Shown: in pieces, positions 21,786-34,147 of the stretch
How positions within the stretch are numbered: position 1 is the stretch's first letter
Layout of the letters: every line of letters starts with the position of its first letter
Notes under the pieces: model-generated
The model's input: only the letters and a program-made list of their open reading frames with translations
The model's database searches: none
Told to the model about the DNA's origin: nothing
Source: Eretmocerus hayati
Taxonomy: Eukaryota > Arthropoda > Insecta > Hymenoptera > Aphelinidae
Length of the DNA stretch: 64,000 nucleotides
Assembly: GCA_029851415.1 (NCBI GenBank)
Contig: CM056742.1
Coordinates: 147,937,121 to 148,001,120 of the forward strand
Reading direction: 5' to 3'
Position numbers and translations under genes: made by a program

Positions 21786-24700
21786 GTCTGTCATCAAAAA
21801 TTCTATCAAAAACTCGTTATTTAGTTATCGAATATTTTTCATAATTCAAGACAGAGATGATGATCTTGATTATCACAACAACAATAAAGTCACTGGACTA
21901 GCAAAAAGGGTTGTGGAAGAAATGTCGACAAGATACACCACATCAAAGCTAATGCTAAAATGTACATTTTCCAATAAAGCAACTATCCATTCAATATGAT
22001 GGTCAGGTCAGCAAACAAATATAACCTAATTTTTGTGCGCTTGACCCGTTATTAAACGCATTGAATCATTCATCGAGGGATAATCACTCCAAAGGCCAGC
22101 GACTATTGTTATTATTATTGTCTTCCGCGCAGCTAATATAGCTTGAAATCGAGCGCGGTTATTTAGAATAGGCTCTAATAGTGCATTACGAGTCGACAAG
22201 CAATCAAAAAAAAAACACACACTCCTCTCATGAAAAGCGTCAGGTTTTTCCCCGAGTTGTCTCATTCATAGCCCATCATCACATTAAATATCTTTGCTGG
22301 AAAATTTCCACGAACGATTCGACTTATCATACATGTATATCACACCTGTAACATTCCCGACGTCGTCATCCTGCATGTTGTATCTTTGAGGCAATTTTCT
22401 TTCACCTGCACTAACTTTTTCCACTAATCGAAACACGTAATAAACATTCGTGCACTAGATTTCCATCATTTTCAACTTCATTTTCTATTATAATGGAATT
22501 GACGACGACCGACGTTGGCTGGCCGCGACACTGAATTCCGCAGTTGGGGTGCAAAGTGCAGGGCCAAAATAAAGTGCAAAACTCTCACACTGTTCTTATT
22601 CTCTCTTCTCTCGTTATATTATTATATACTGATGTCTCGTGACGCCTGAAGCCGGCAGAACAGCATGCACCGGTTAATTTTAGAGTCTCTCACATATTGG
22701 TCCACGTTGACGCCAGGTGTATATTTTTCATCAACTTTGTATATAACTATGTTTACGGCTGCTGTTTTCGAATAGATGAAATTGTATATGACTATATATT
22801 ATCACTGCGAGAGAGAATTTGGCCTTGACACTCAAATCCGATACACCTGTGTTATATAGTCATAAACTGGTGAAAATTCGTCTGTCTGTTTATATTCGCT
22901 ACTCTTGTTCGGCGAGACGTCAAAAGTTCTTCTGCGCCCCTTCCAACCGCTCGAAAGAGACTGAATCAACTGAATGATCGGCGAGAGAGTAAGTATATAA
23001 TAAGGAAGAGGCACTCGAAAACTCGTTGTACCGATCGCGAGAGTATCAATATATATATAATACATAAGTAAATGTATGTATGTATATATTTATACTTGAG
23101 ATATGATATTAGTCAAGTTAGTGTACCGTTAAGAACGTTTGAAGTTGTTCGATTTTATTTGCGCCTAAAGCAGATCCCATGAGTACATTTCGACAGTATA
23201 TTAGAGATTATACATTAATTATCTTGCAACCGACTTGAATAATCAAATCAACTCTATAATATATAGACTGATGATAGATTTATCTATAATGTTTATAGTA
23301 AATGTCGTATAATAATCTCATGGCGCGGTCATCGGCATCGAGAAAAACGATACTTGGCGCTCTTGACCGGTAGATTTTTCTCTCTCATCAAGCACCCCTT
23401 TGTCCACTTTAGAACTGATAATGGCACACTGATGTGTAAGCACATTATTTACAGCGCATCGCTCTTATCATTGTTTTTCTTCTCATTATTGTAGACACGA
23501 GCGCACTTGGTGAAAGTTAGCTATGAGATACGTTGACTGCGATTAGTCATCTCCATTAAAAGATGGAAAAATTCAGATTTCCCGCTTTTTTCACGTCCTA
23601 TCTTCTTCTTCTTCTTCTTCTTTTTTTTTTTTTTTTTAGCGTGCGAGACGCGAATGGATTGCAATTAGATTGCAATATTCTTCGAATCGAGAATAAATGC
23701 GCGCGACTTTCGACCCCGCGTCAATTCATGTGATGATGCATCAAATGCACATGAGCAATAAATTTATTTAGAAAAAAATGTTTGGTACATACATACATAC
23801 GTATTATCACGCGTGGTTCCACGCCGATTTCACTTATCGATCATTAATTGTATTGGTAATAAGTGAATTAAATCGGATAAAAAATTTAATATTGTCGGAT
23901 CTTCAATAGAAAAATCGGTTAATTTTGCATCAACATCGCACTCCGGGTATATGTTTTGATTCAATGAAGAAATCACCGCTAACTTAGGCAATTAGGATTC
24001 AAGACGCAGCTTCTTGCAATGGTGGAACTTGCCGATATAGCATTAGATGAGATGAGATAAATAGAATCTAATTGGGATTCATTCATACATTGTGGAGTCT
24101 TGATCTTTCTCCGACGAGCGAGCAGTAAATTTACAACTCACAATAACACAAAATGATTTCTCTACGTGAAGAATTCAAAATCTCCAACTTTCACTATTTC
24201 CGATCGTGTAAAAGTGAAGACCGAAATTCATCGCTGCATGTCATCATAAAATATTTTTTTAGAAAATCAACATTACTTTTACTGCAAACTGATGCTCTCC
24301 TCGCTGCGAGTCGCCTCATGTGATTGGGTCTGATAAAGTATTTGATATCTCAAAGAGAGAACACAGAAACTGGAATTTCTTCTTCTTATTGAAAAGAAAG
24401 AAAAAAAAATTACAAGGATGTACAGTTTGTGTGCGTGTATAAGAGTGCAAAATAAATACAGGTAAATTTTGATCACGATTTATCACAAGGAAAATGAGTA
24501 AAGAACCGGCGAATTCAAAGCGGCGTGCAAGATCGCGTCAACTTTTTATTACGTTTACGGATGAGCACATAGTTTGACTGACTTTTCTCGAGCGTATATA
24601 AGATATAAAGCTCTGTGATAACAGCAGCCGTCAAGCTGTATATCGTATCTCCGCCACTCACCGGCGACTACTGTTTCAGACTATCTCTATAAAAGTCTTT

Positions 24701-25918
24701 TTGCTTTGCTCAAATACATCACATTGAGCTGCTCTTACTCTGGAGTTGCCTCCCTACCCTCATCGACAAGCGCATTACATAGTATATAACAAACTTACAA
24801 AGTGTATTTATCATTTCTATCTGTATAGAGTCAAGCAGATTTGAGCATAGCTATTCTGCGTAAGTCTGATTTTATCTAATTTTTGAGTATTTTTATCATT
24901 TATTGTACCTCATAAGTGTTAGTAATAATTTTTTCAAAACTGATTTTCAAAACGCTTTCTTTTGGGCGGGACCTGGGAGTTTTTTTTCTACGATTCATAA
25001 GAGATTGTGATTACTAATCTGGCTCTTTTATTTTCACACAATCTGAAATTATTTTGTGATAACACACCAAAATTACTTGTCTTATTAGTACAACGCAGTT
25101 TATATACGCTATCCGAGATGCGGTATTTTGTCTCACATATACACTGGTGAAACAAAGTGTAAGTGAAGAAATACTAATAGCATGTGTTATTTTGGCTCTC
25201 GTTACTAGACAATTTCTCAATTATTTGATATTGCACCTTCTTAGAAGCATGCACTCATGTCTTATTATATGGACGATTAAATTTGCGAAAGACGGAAAGG
25301 AGAGTCGTTGCCACGTGCGGTAAATACATCTTTGCGTTAATCAGACCTGATAAGATGATTTGCTTCTCAAAGCAAAGATCAATCGCCGATAATTTATATG
25401 ATAAGCGCTTTTTTAATCTATATAACTATGTAAAGAGAGATATATAATGTCAACGGCCACATATACTTGCGGAGAAAGGAAGATGTATAGCTAGTGGTTT
25501 CACAGCCTAGACTGAAAAAAACACCAAAAGAATTTATGATTTGCCCATCAGATCACGCATCAAAAATCATGAAATGCTAACAACCGCTCGAAACGCTGAC
25601 ACTATATAGTAAATAGCATTCCGTGAGAGTTTTTCCATTTAATATTTTATAAGAGATGTAAAAGTCGATGATTCAGAATACCCCAGTCAATTTTGAGAAT
25701 ATTGAAAAATGCAATAGTGACAACTCTCTAAATTCGAAACATCCCAACTCAAAAAACTCCTACAGTCGAAGTAAAAGATCGGTCTCATAATGGAAAACTC
25801 TCCAACTTTTAAAGAATACGCGATGAAATGAAAGTTCCATGACTCAAAAGAAAATTTGCCAGCAAAAACTGTATTACTCGAAAATTTGTTCAATTTTTCC
25901 ATATAAGTATTTTCAAGC
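21786..25918. other. AT-rich non-coding stretch with a possible plus-strand TATA promoter
   Basis: No gene was recognised. A pyrimidine microsatellite, (CTT)n then poly-T, lies at 23601-23637. TATATAAG at 24595-24602 followed by a less AT-rich stretch (24620-24780) could be a core promoter, but no open exon follows it. A (TATG/TA)n-like stretch lies near 23050-23090. Confidence 0.4.
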
Positions 25919-27360
25919 AAAAACTCTCTAACTCGATTTTTTGAACGAACAAAAATTGGTACATGCTGTGACCAGGCCTTTGAGTGTCAATGGTCTGACT
26001 TTTGAACAATTTGTATGATAATGATATTTTGAACAGTGTGATTTCCCCGGGGAGTCAAATGATCAATTTGATGAGGTATAGAAGTAAGCGGCATTGAACG
26101 AAAATCTGAAGTCAATGTGTTTGTAACTTCTCATAGCGCACAGCAAAAATCTCATTGCCTTCTTCAGATCATACTTTGGAGGAGCTGGGGGAATCAGAAA
26201 TGAAGTATCCCCAGCTCTGCCTTGATAAGAGAAAGGCGTCGATCGTGTGAAAGTGCATTTTTTTACATTAAGCAAAAATAATTAATTATTTTCCTAATGA
26301 CCGTGGTTGAAACTCTTCAAAATACTTGTATCAAAACATTTGATCAGAAATGTCATGACTTGATGATATGATATAGATAGATTGATAATATATTGACAGA
26401 TATACAGTACCCGCCAAAATGAATGAAAGACGGATTCCTTTACTAAAACAGCGTTTACTCGGGCGTCCTTGGGTCTACGGCAATTTTGGGAAAAGCATTC
26501 GAAAGACGAGAAAAAAATCTATCGATTCATATCCTTTGAAACATTTTTTGCCGCAAATTCATGGTTTCAATTGGCTCCGCAAAGTGAAAAATTTTTCATT
26601 TCAATCAGTCATCGATCATTCATCGGGAAATCACGATAGAGCAAAAATCTTTGCGGGATCTTGTAGCTCTTTTCAAAACCTTCAAAATCGTATCTCTGTA
26701 TACATGACTCTACGGTTTTTTTCACCCGAGTTACGAGTGATCTGGCAAAGAGAAGTTGGTGCGGGTCGAGGGTACTAGTGATCTAGAGGTATGAGATTTT
26801 TCTACTTCAAGCTGCCTGAGGTCGTTTCGAGTGCGTTCTAAAACATAACTGATTCATATTTTATGATTTTCAGAAGATTTCACGTCGAAATCGTGGATTA
26901 CGCATTTTTTGTATCTCCGCTACCCTCAACGCGTGTGAATTTGCTCTCACTTGATCGCTCGTAACTCGGGTGCAAAAAACCGTAGACTATAATGTATAAA
27001 AAACCATTTTGAAGGTCTTAAAAAAAGCTATGAGGACTAGCAAAGATTTTTGCTCTATCATAATTTCCCGATGAATGATCAATGATTGATTGAAATGAAG
27101 AATTTTTCACTTTTCGGAGCCAATCAAGAACATGAGTTTTGGGTTGAAAAAATTTTTGGAAGACATGAATTGATAGATTTTTTTCTCATCTTCCGAATGC
27201 TTTTTGTAAAATTGCCGTAAACCCGAGTGATCGCTGTTTCATTGAAGGAATCCATGTTCCATTCATTTTGGCGGGTACTGTATTGAGTGCCATTTTCAAA
27301 AACTCCTCAACTCAAATTTTTCGTCGGGCCTTGTGTTGAGATTCGAGTTAGAGAGTTTTT
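25919..27360. mobile_element. Degenerate DNA transposon with 18-bp inverted ends, split by a Tc1-like MITE
   Basis: AAAAACTCTCTAACTCGA at 25919-25936 is exactly inverted at 27343-27360. The right end continues to TACTG then TA, as in Tc1/pogo-type ends. No transposase was recognised. The target duplication could not be fixed on the left, and related degenerate AACTCTCTAA motifs also occur just to the left (25720-25800), so the borders are tentative. Confidence 0.45.
26405..27280. mobile_element. Tc1/mariner-type foldback MITE
   Basis: 876 bp starting CAGTACCCGCCAAAATGAAT and ending with its inverse ATTCATTTTGGCGGGTACTG, with the target dinucleotide TA on each side (26403-26404, 27281-27282). 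CAGT-type ends plus TA are typical of Tc1/mariner. The halves pair over most of their length towards a centre near 26840. The 119-codon frame inside has no transposase motif (no DDE or HTH signature seen). Confidence 0.8.
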
Positions 27361-28020
27361 ACTGTACTGAAATTTAATCGCAAAATCAAGCTACACGACA
27401 AAATTTCAAAATCATGAAAGGACTTGCTCGTGAAAATTTAATGAAAATGTGTATTAGATATGAGAAACATTTGAGTATATTCGGCAAATTAGAGGGAAAA
27501 CCGAAAGGGAAACTTCCTGAACAACCCTTCCACAGTATGATCATCACGGGACTACTTGATCATTCTTCATGAATTGGCATCTAAAAATTGTATACGTTAT
27601 TTCATGCTGATTTGTTATTGAAGTGAAAAATTCGTGGAAAATCACGATACTATTACTTTTGTAGCTCAAGTATTATAAAGAATGTCAAGAAAGGACAGTG
27701 ATATTGATGACTTTTCCGTGGTGAGTATATTGATTGCGTGCACAACGAAGGGATCTTGCAAAAATCGAAAGGAGGCGAATTTCGTTCTGAAAATGTTGAA
27801 TTTGACCAATTTTCTGCGTGAGTCTTGGTAAGAGTTTGCGCTGGTGCAATGTAGTTAGCAAACGAAGCTTTTAATAGATCAAACTTGATCAAATTCAGTC
27901 TATTAAAAGCTTGCAACGATCTTTTCATTTAAAAAATGATTATGAAATTGATTGGAAAGTACTAAACATTTAGGATTATCTATATATAGTCGAGTCAGTA
28001 TTCGTGAAAATTGGACCACT

Positions 28021-28268
28021 CTGCAATTTCTTACAAAAACGTACACATCTACATTTTTCACGATTTTGAGTTTTTGATATCATTGGATTCTTTAAGAATA
28101 ACAGAATCGAACGGTTAACTCAGCATGTGACAATAAAGATTTACCGTGGAGAAAATGTCAATGCAAAGTTCAGAATCCTATATGAGACAATGTACTTCTA
28201 GAACTTTCAGGTCGGTTTTCTCAGCTTGACCAAATTGTAGATGTGTACGTTCTTGTAAGAAACTGCAG
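28021..28268. repeat. Imperfect inverted repeat
   Basis: A 38-base arm at 28021-28058 (containing TTCTTACAAAAACGTACACA) pairs with 28231-28268 (GTGTACGTTCTTGTAAGAA) with a few mismatches across a spacer of about 170 bp. No clear target duplication. It may be a remnant MITE. Confidence 0.55.
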
Positions 28269-28385
28269 CACTGATGAGAAAGCTTTCCTCTATTCACGAG
28301 TTTCCTTGGGAATTTTTCAGTCTTTTATCTAGGATCGACTATTATTCGCTGCAAGTTTCATAATATCGATGGGTCAGAGTGAAAA

Positions 28386-28815
28386 GGTACTATCTAAAAT
28401 CGTAAGACTTGAAAGGAATTATTTGTAAATGTCTGGTTAAAAGGAAGTATCTGTAAATGTTTGGTTGAGAGGAACTATCTAAAAGTGTCTGTAAAAAAGA
28501 ACTATCTACAAATTTTTGTCTGAAAGGAACTATCTAGAATCGTAAGAGTTGAAAAGAACTATCTGAATTTGTCTGATTTAAAAGGAACTATCTGAAAATT
28601 TTTGTTTCAGAAAGGAACTATCTGTGAATTTCTGGTTCAAAAGGAACTATCCATGAATTTTTGGTTCAAAAGAACTATCTGAAAGCGTCTGATTTAAAAG
28701 GAACTATCTTTTAATTTTTATTTATTAAAACCAGAAATTCACAGATAGCTCCTTTCTAAAACAAAAATGTTCAGATAGTTCCTTTCAAATCAGACGAATC
28801 CAGATATAGTTCGAA
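28386..28815. repeat. 28-29 bp tandem array with inverted units at its end
   Basis: About eleven head-to-tail degenerate units share GGAACTATCTG (for example 28443, 28471, 28526) with steps of 27-30 bases. After 28735 the same unit occurs two to three times in reverse orientation (CAGATAGTTCC, CAGATAGCTCC). Bases about 28555-28645 and 28735-28815 are inverted copies, so a transcript would fold back. Units abut with no unique spacers. Confidence 0.75.
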
Positions 28816-31800
28816 AATTGTGAAGAGAAAAATGGAATTTTCCATCTGGGTAGCGACAATAAATACGTATGTTTTCATTCGGTTAAAGTCTCATCATTGA
28901 CTCAAATATCTGCCTCACACACAAAGAATAGTATACTAATTTGATTAGAGGCTGCCAATGATAAGATACTCCGGAAGACTTTTCTGGCGATCGATTCGTG
29001 AGCTGATGGGTTTTTTAAAGACACTCAATGCTTTTCATAAGAAATAATGTCTCTTCGGGACGAGGCCTCATCACACTAGAAACGCCTCGAGGCGTGAGCT
29101 GCGAACCGTAATATATACAAAAGAGTGCAGAGTTCCCCAATCAAGCTCCATTCTAGTTTTACAATATCAGGTCTGATGCAGAATTTGACTATTGCACACA
29201 AAAAAAATTCCTGACGTATTCTTCAATTTATCAGATAATTAATAACCTGTCGATGATAACTCATACATACATTGCCATACACGCAGAACTTTCAAACCTC
29301 GAAAGCACTCGAATGACAAATTGACAAGTAAGTAGACCTTTACAGCTTTTATATACCAACCAATCGACAAAACAATTAAAGCATAAATAGCTATATAGCA
29401 TCATATCTCATGTATCGTAATGTGATTACGCACAGAGAACTTTCGTGGCGCGCATAATATACATGTATACATGAATAAGTCTTGAAACGATATATAGGTA
29501 TATAAATATATATACGTAAGAAAGCGTGATACCAAAAATAAAACTTACCAAAAATTCAGCCGTAAAGGCGAGTGATGAGCTGGTGCTAAAAAACGTCAGA
29601 GGTTCTACTCTGATGCATCTCGTCGACGCGTACGTTGCCGTTACAGATAAAGATATGTATTCCAATTCCAAGCAGTACTTATTGTGATAAAATGTGTACT
29701 TTGTTGGCTTGGCACTGCGGTATTAAAGCCGCACAGATGAGCTACTTTCAATCGATGCCCTGCTGCTCTGATGCTGATGTATTAGCGGATCGCACGTGGA
29801 TGGCAGAGACGCCCGAAATATGATGCTTATCTCTGATTCTAAAGAGTCGATCTCAGCACCTTACAAGATCACAAAAATGAATTGACACTCGGTCACAGCT
29901 GATAGTAACTAAGGTGATTAATTTGTCCTTAGAGGGTGACAATAAACAATATTCAAGAGACACTCTCTCTGACATCTAATACGAGATACACTTTTACTGC
30001 AGTGGTCTCGCCGCACTAGCCTAGCCTATCCACAAACTATCAGCATCAAGCAAGACCTTAGCACTCTGCACTCGGCCCGCATGCGCATCGACGAGAATTT
30101 CTGGCTCTTGGCGACGAAACTCGGATGACGTAGTCGTAGAATAAGCCGCATCGCAATATCTATACAACACCACATGGTCTTTGTTACACCCCCCTATAAA
30201 AATGTCTATGTGATGATTCTATAAGTTGTATTATACTCACCCTTGTTGTATAGTTGAAAAGTGGGAAATAGAAATGCGCTTGCGCTCGTCTCTCGTATCA
30301 TGTATGCCTTTGTTTTATATGGATTGCGCTCTTTTATAAAGCGCGCGAATGCAAAAGCTCTGTCCATATGAGCTTTTTGTATGTATGTAGCTGTAAATTT
30401 TTTTCGTTTTGCAAATTTAATGTTTGCACTTTGCAGTCGTAGCTTGGAGTATTTCATTTATGTAATATATTACTTGGAGTACAAAATATGCAAATAAAAG
30501 CTCTAGGCCATCGATCGACGCTGTGGTGCGTCATCCTATGCGGCCATGCGTCCTTCCGATGCGTGCAAATTTCACGAGCTTTCGTTGCCAAAGTGCTCTT
30601 TACTAAATTTATTTTTTGCTCACTGAAGCAGCCGATGGATGCAGCTCTATGATACTGATGCACGGTTCTTTATTTCTTTCTAAAATCTGTTCGATTGAGC
30701 TTTTTTCCATCAAGGTGCTTTCATTAATTTATTAACTTGATTGAATTGCTGACCCTTGCTTTCTTCTTGCAAAAAAAAGGAGGGATAAGGTCAAAGTGCC
30801 CAACATGCCCTTTTTCGTTGAGAGATTTTGTCAATGGTTTTAGTCTGTTTGAATAATTTCCAACATACTTTAGACCTTCAAAATAATTGAAGATGAGTCC
30901 AATTTTGACCAACCAAAGCCAAGCCATCTCAACTTTCCAGAGAAATGATATTTCGCGAGTCTGCGACAGACTGTACTCAACATGCCCCCATCCCTTACAA
31001 CGATGTGAATCTGCGATAAAATGCATAAAAACGTTTTTATCTCCGTGCAAACATACGTCTAAAGCTTTTGAATCGACCAAAATCTTCATTTTCGGCTCAA
31101 TTTGACGTGAAGACACGTTCTTAGAGGTGAAAAAAGTTATGATGCAAACCCTTTCGAGATTATATTGAATAGAAGCATGTTGGGTACATATCCATATTTT
31201 GCTCATAAAATCGCTTGAAACTTGAGTTTTACAATTCTCAGGAGAGGGATCTTGGGGGTCTTGTATCAAGGAATCGAATGCGCTCAGCTATGTACGTAAT
31301 ATTGGTCAAACTAAACATTTTTTGAACCGGTATCACTAAATGCGATTTCCACAGTGATTTCTGAGCTGTGTAATCAGAGAAAATGGAAAGATCACTCAAA
31401 ATTTTCTGTAAAATGCAGAAATGATTCGTCGTTGATACAAACTACTTACTTTCTTATATTTTAATATAACAAACGTAAAAAAAAATTGCCGTAAGCCTCA
31501 TCTGGAGATCGACATATGCTGGCATGTTGGTACAGAGGAGGCATATTGGGTACGCTTACCTTACACAGACTCAAAATGACTCAATCCCACAGGTCACAAT
31601 CAGTATGCCCAGATGAAAATATTGCGTGAAAAGTTTGAACGTCGAAACCATCTCATCATCGCATCGTGATTTTCTAGGAGAATTCCGAACTCATATTTTT
31701 TCATTTCCAGCATTATGATGGAAAGATATTTATTTGTGATTTTTTGATCTCAACCTGTGTAAGTAGGTTAAATTGTTCGAAGGACAAAATGCATTTATTT

Positions 31801-32649
31801 GAAAAAGTTATCGAACGTATCAGATTGCTCAGCAATGAAGAGTTGCCTAGTCGGTCACCGAGGTATCGAAGTATCCAGGCATGTATTGCTTTGACGTATA
31901 ATCAATTCCATTAGAACGAAAATCAGTGTTTCATAGTTCACTAAGATTTCAAAGATTCATTTTACTTTTGGACTTAACTATTACTTTGCAGTACCTCAGG
32001 ATAATCATTTATGAGATTTTATAACCTCACAAATTAATCCATATATGTGATTGCTGATTGCTTATCCAACAAAACAAACAGTCCAAAATCTGAAATCTCT
32101 ATTACTCTTGATTTACCTGTCTCTGATTGCGTGAATGGTTGTTTTTACCAAGGAAGAAATTTAAAAACGCAGAGGTCACAAGCAGATTACAGTTCATGAT
32201 ATCAAAGCATGAGATTATTGATCGCAAAAATTCATTCAAAGTGTAGTGAGTATACGTAACGTACATTCACACATATGTAAAGTCCTTTCACCAGCATGCG
32301 ATTTGAGTGAACGAGCATTGGATCGATATTTGATATAGACACGTAATAAATCAAAAGGGTTACCTTTAAGTCTATACAGCAGCTTATGGTCCCTCGAAGT
32401 GATATATACTAGGTTAGTTATTCTCTTAGGATGATTGCCAAATGTTTTTGCCACCCAAAATATGAAATACTTCTTCTTCTTCTTTTTCTAACTTTTTTGG
32501 CTATATCTCTCTGTACCCGATGGCAGATGTGACTTTAGCAATTTCACAAGTGGTTTTTGGTAGACGGTAGTTGATGGTATGGTAGCGTGCTTGAATTTTC
32601 GTTGTTTGTTTGTGTTGTTAGTGTATTTTAAAGTGTGGAAGGGGTGTAT
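28816..32649. other. Non-coding stretch, one unexplained 181-codon frame
   Basis: No recognised gene. A minus-strand frame at 31269-30724 encodes 181 aa without a known motif. The region around it repeats the octamer ACATGCCC and its inverse. A GC-richer patch lies at about 30050-30130. Short frames elsewhere look random. Confidence 0.35.
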
Positions 32650-32815
32650 TTCGGGCACAGGGTTCTCTCATTCCGATTGGGAACAGCCCGGAAAATTTCG
32701 TCAGAAAAATTCCAAGTTGACCCGACCGGGATTCGAACCCGCGCCCTCTCGAGCGCCGTGTTTCTGCTTGCTAGGTTTGGGTACCTAACCAACTGAGCCA
32801 TGGTATGAGGTTCAA
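32650..32815 (-). mobile_element. tRNA-derived SINE, minus strand
   Basis: Read on the minus strand it starts with an A box (TGGCTCAGTTGGTTAGGTA, at about 32801-32783). A B box follows (GGGTTCGAATCCCGG, at about 32738-32724), then a non-tRNA body. The acceptor stem is not that of an intact tRNA, and the body continues into element-like sequence, so it is a SINE. Its body differs from that of the SINE at 19206. Confidence 0.7.
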
Positions 32816-33015
32816 CGTTCGACTATGCTGTTACATAAAGATATGGTTTCAATTTCATGGATAAGTTTTTATCAAAAGAAAAAAATCAATTGTTTGAAAT
32901 ATTGGTCTATTATCATCGGTGACACTTTGGAATAAAGTTGTTTCTGATCGACCTCTGAGGGTGGGGAAATATCTCGTTTTCACATCTGCTTGACAAACTT
33001 GAAGTGTTGAACTAA

Positions 33016-33341
33016 CAAGGGGGGACCACGGGGTCCAGGTCGCCCATCATCCCCAAAATTTTTTCACAGTTTAGTACCATCTGGGATATGAAGAATTTAG
33101 AGTAACTCCGTCCAATGGGCCTCTTGTCTAAAGATACAAGAAAAAACGTTAGCATTGCCAGTATAATATATCACTTTTTTAACATGGGTCTATATGGGCA
33201 ATGCTAATCTCAGTCGCTGTATCTTTGGACAAGAGACCCATTTGACGGAGTTATTCTAGATTTTTCATCTTCTTAATAGTACAAAACTGTAAAAAAATCT
33301 TGGAGCCGATTGGTGATCCGGACCCCGTGGTCCCCCCTTTG
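33016..33341. mobile_element. MITE with CAAGGGG-type ends, copy 2
   Basis: 326 bp with ends CAAGGGGGGACCACGGGGTCC and the near-inverse GGACCCCGTGGTCCCCCCTTTG, flanked by TAA on both sides (33013-33015, 33342-33344). Its halves pair (ACTCCGTCCAATGGGCCTCT near 33103 with its inverse near 33230). It shares end type, 3-bp target size and a TTAGCATTGCCAGTATA-like segment with 21238-21782. It has no coding capacity. Confidence 0.75.
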
Positions 33342-33344
33342 TAA

Positions 33345-34139
33345 GTATCATTCATTGGTTTGCGATTTCTATCAAATCCGTTCATCAGTTACATAAAAAA
33401 TTACAGGAATTCAGACTCTGGATAGCTTGATGTCTTTGCATGAGATGTCAATCAATATTTGCACAGAGAAAACTCGATGAGGTTACATTCAAACCCAACT
33501 GCATGATTTTACAAAACTTCCCAAGATAAGATCATCAAACCAAAGAGTATTAAATCGAATATTTCTAGGGAATACTGCCGTGACAGCATTGAACGTAATC
33601 AAATCAGTATCTCAGCGATCTCTGACACGCCGTATTTTCATAATAGCATATACCCTTGGGATCGATTCCCACCACGTTCTAGGGGAGAAAATGAATCTAA
33701 GCACATTTTATCATAAGTGCTGCAGTTGCTTATGTGCTTGTGTTTGCAACAACAAACGGGCATTTATTGAATGATAAATAAACACAACTCACAATACGCT
33801 GATCTCGCGGGTGCAATTTATTCTTATATCCACGTACGCTATGTCACTATGTACCAAGTTTTTGCACATTTATAAAAAAACTTACGCCTGTGAGGATTAC
33901 AGAATTCACCCAAATTCGAATGGGACTGAATTTTTTCAAATAATTAGAAGATCTCTTGAAACTAAAGCCATCAGAATAAAGTTTTGAAGGGACTTGAAGA
34001 CGATCCAAATATGTTATCTCGACATAAAAAATGAAGAACATTTCTAGATCATCATAAAAGATAATTTCCTTTTCACCAAATTGACGATTGTATGCTAGAT
34101 GAAAGAAATAGTGGAGTTCAGCAAGCAGGGCAGTTCGCC
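33345..34139. other. Non-coding spacer before the large hairpin
   Basis: No gene, repeat or RNA feature was recognised in this AT-rich stretch. Confidence 0.4.
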
Positions 34140-34147
34140 AATTAATT

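Noticed and set aside
24595..24602. TATA promoter for a hidden gene
   Set aside because: The TATATAAG word is good, but no initiator at the right distance, open exon or donor with coding sequence follows. Noted only as a possibility.
26419..26778. 119-codon frame as a transposase
   Set aside because: It lies in one arm of a palindromic MITE and has no DDE or DNA-binding motif.
28386..28815. CRISPR-like spacing of a 28-bp repeat
   Set aside because: Units abut with no unique spacers, diverge from each other, and the surrounding genome is animal.
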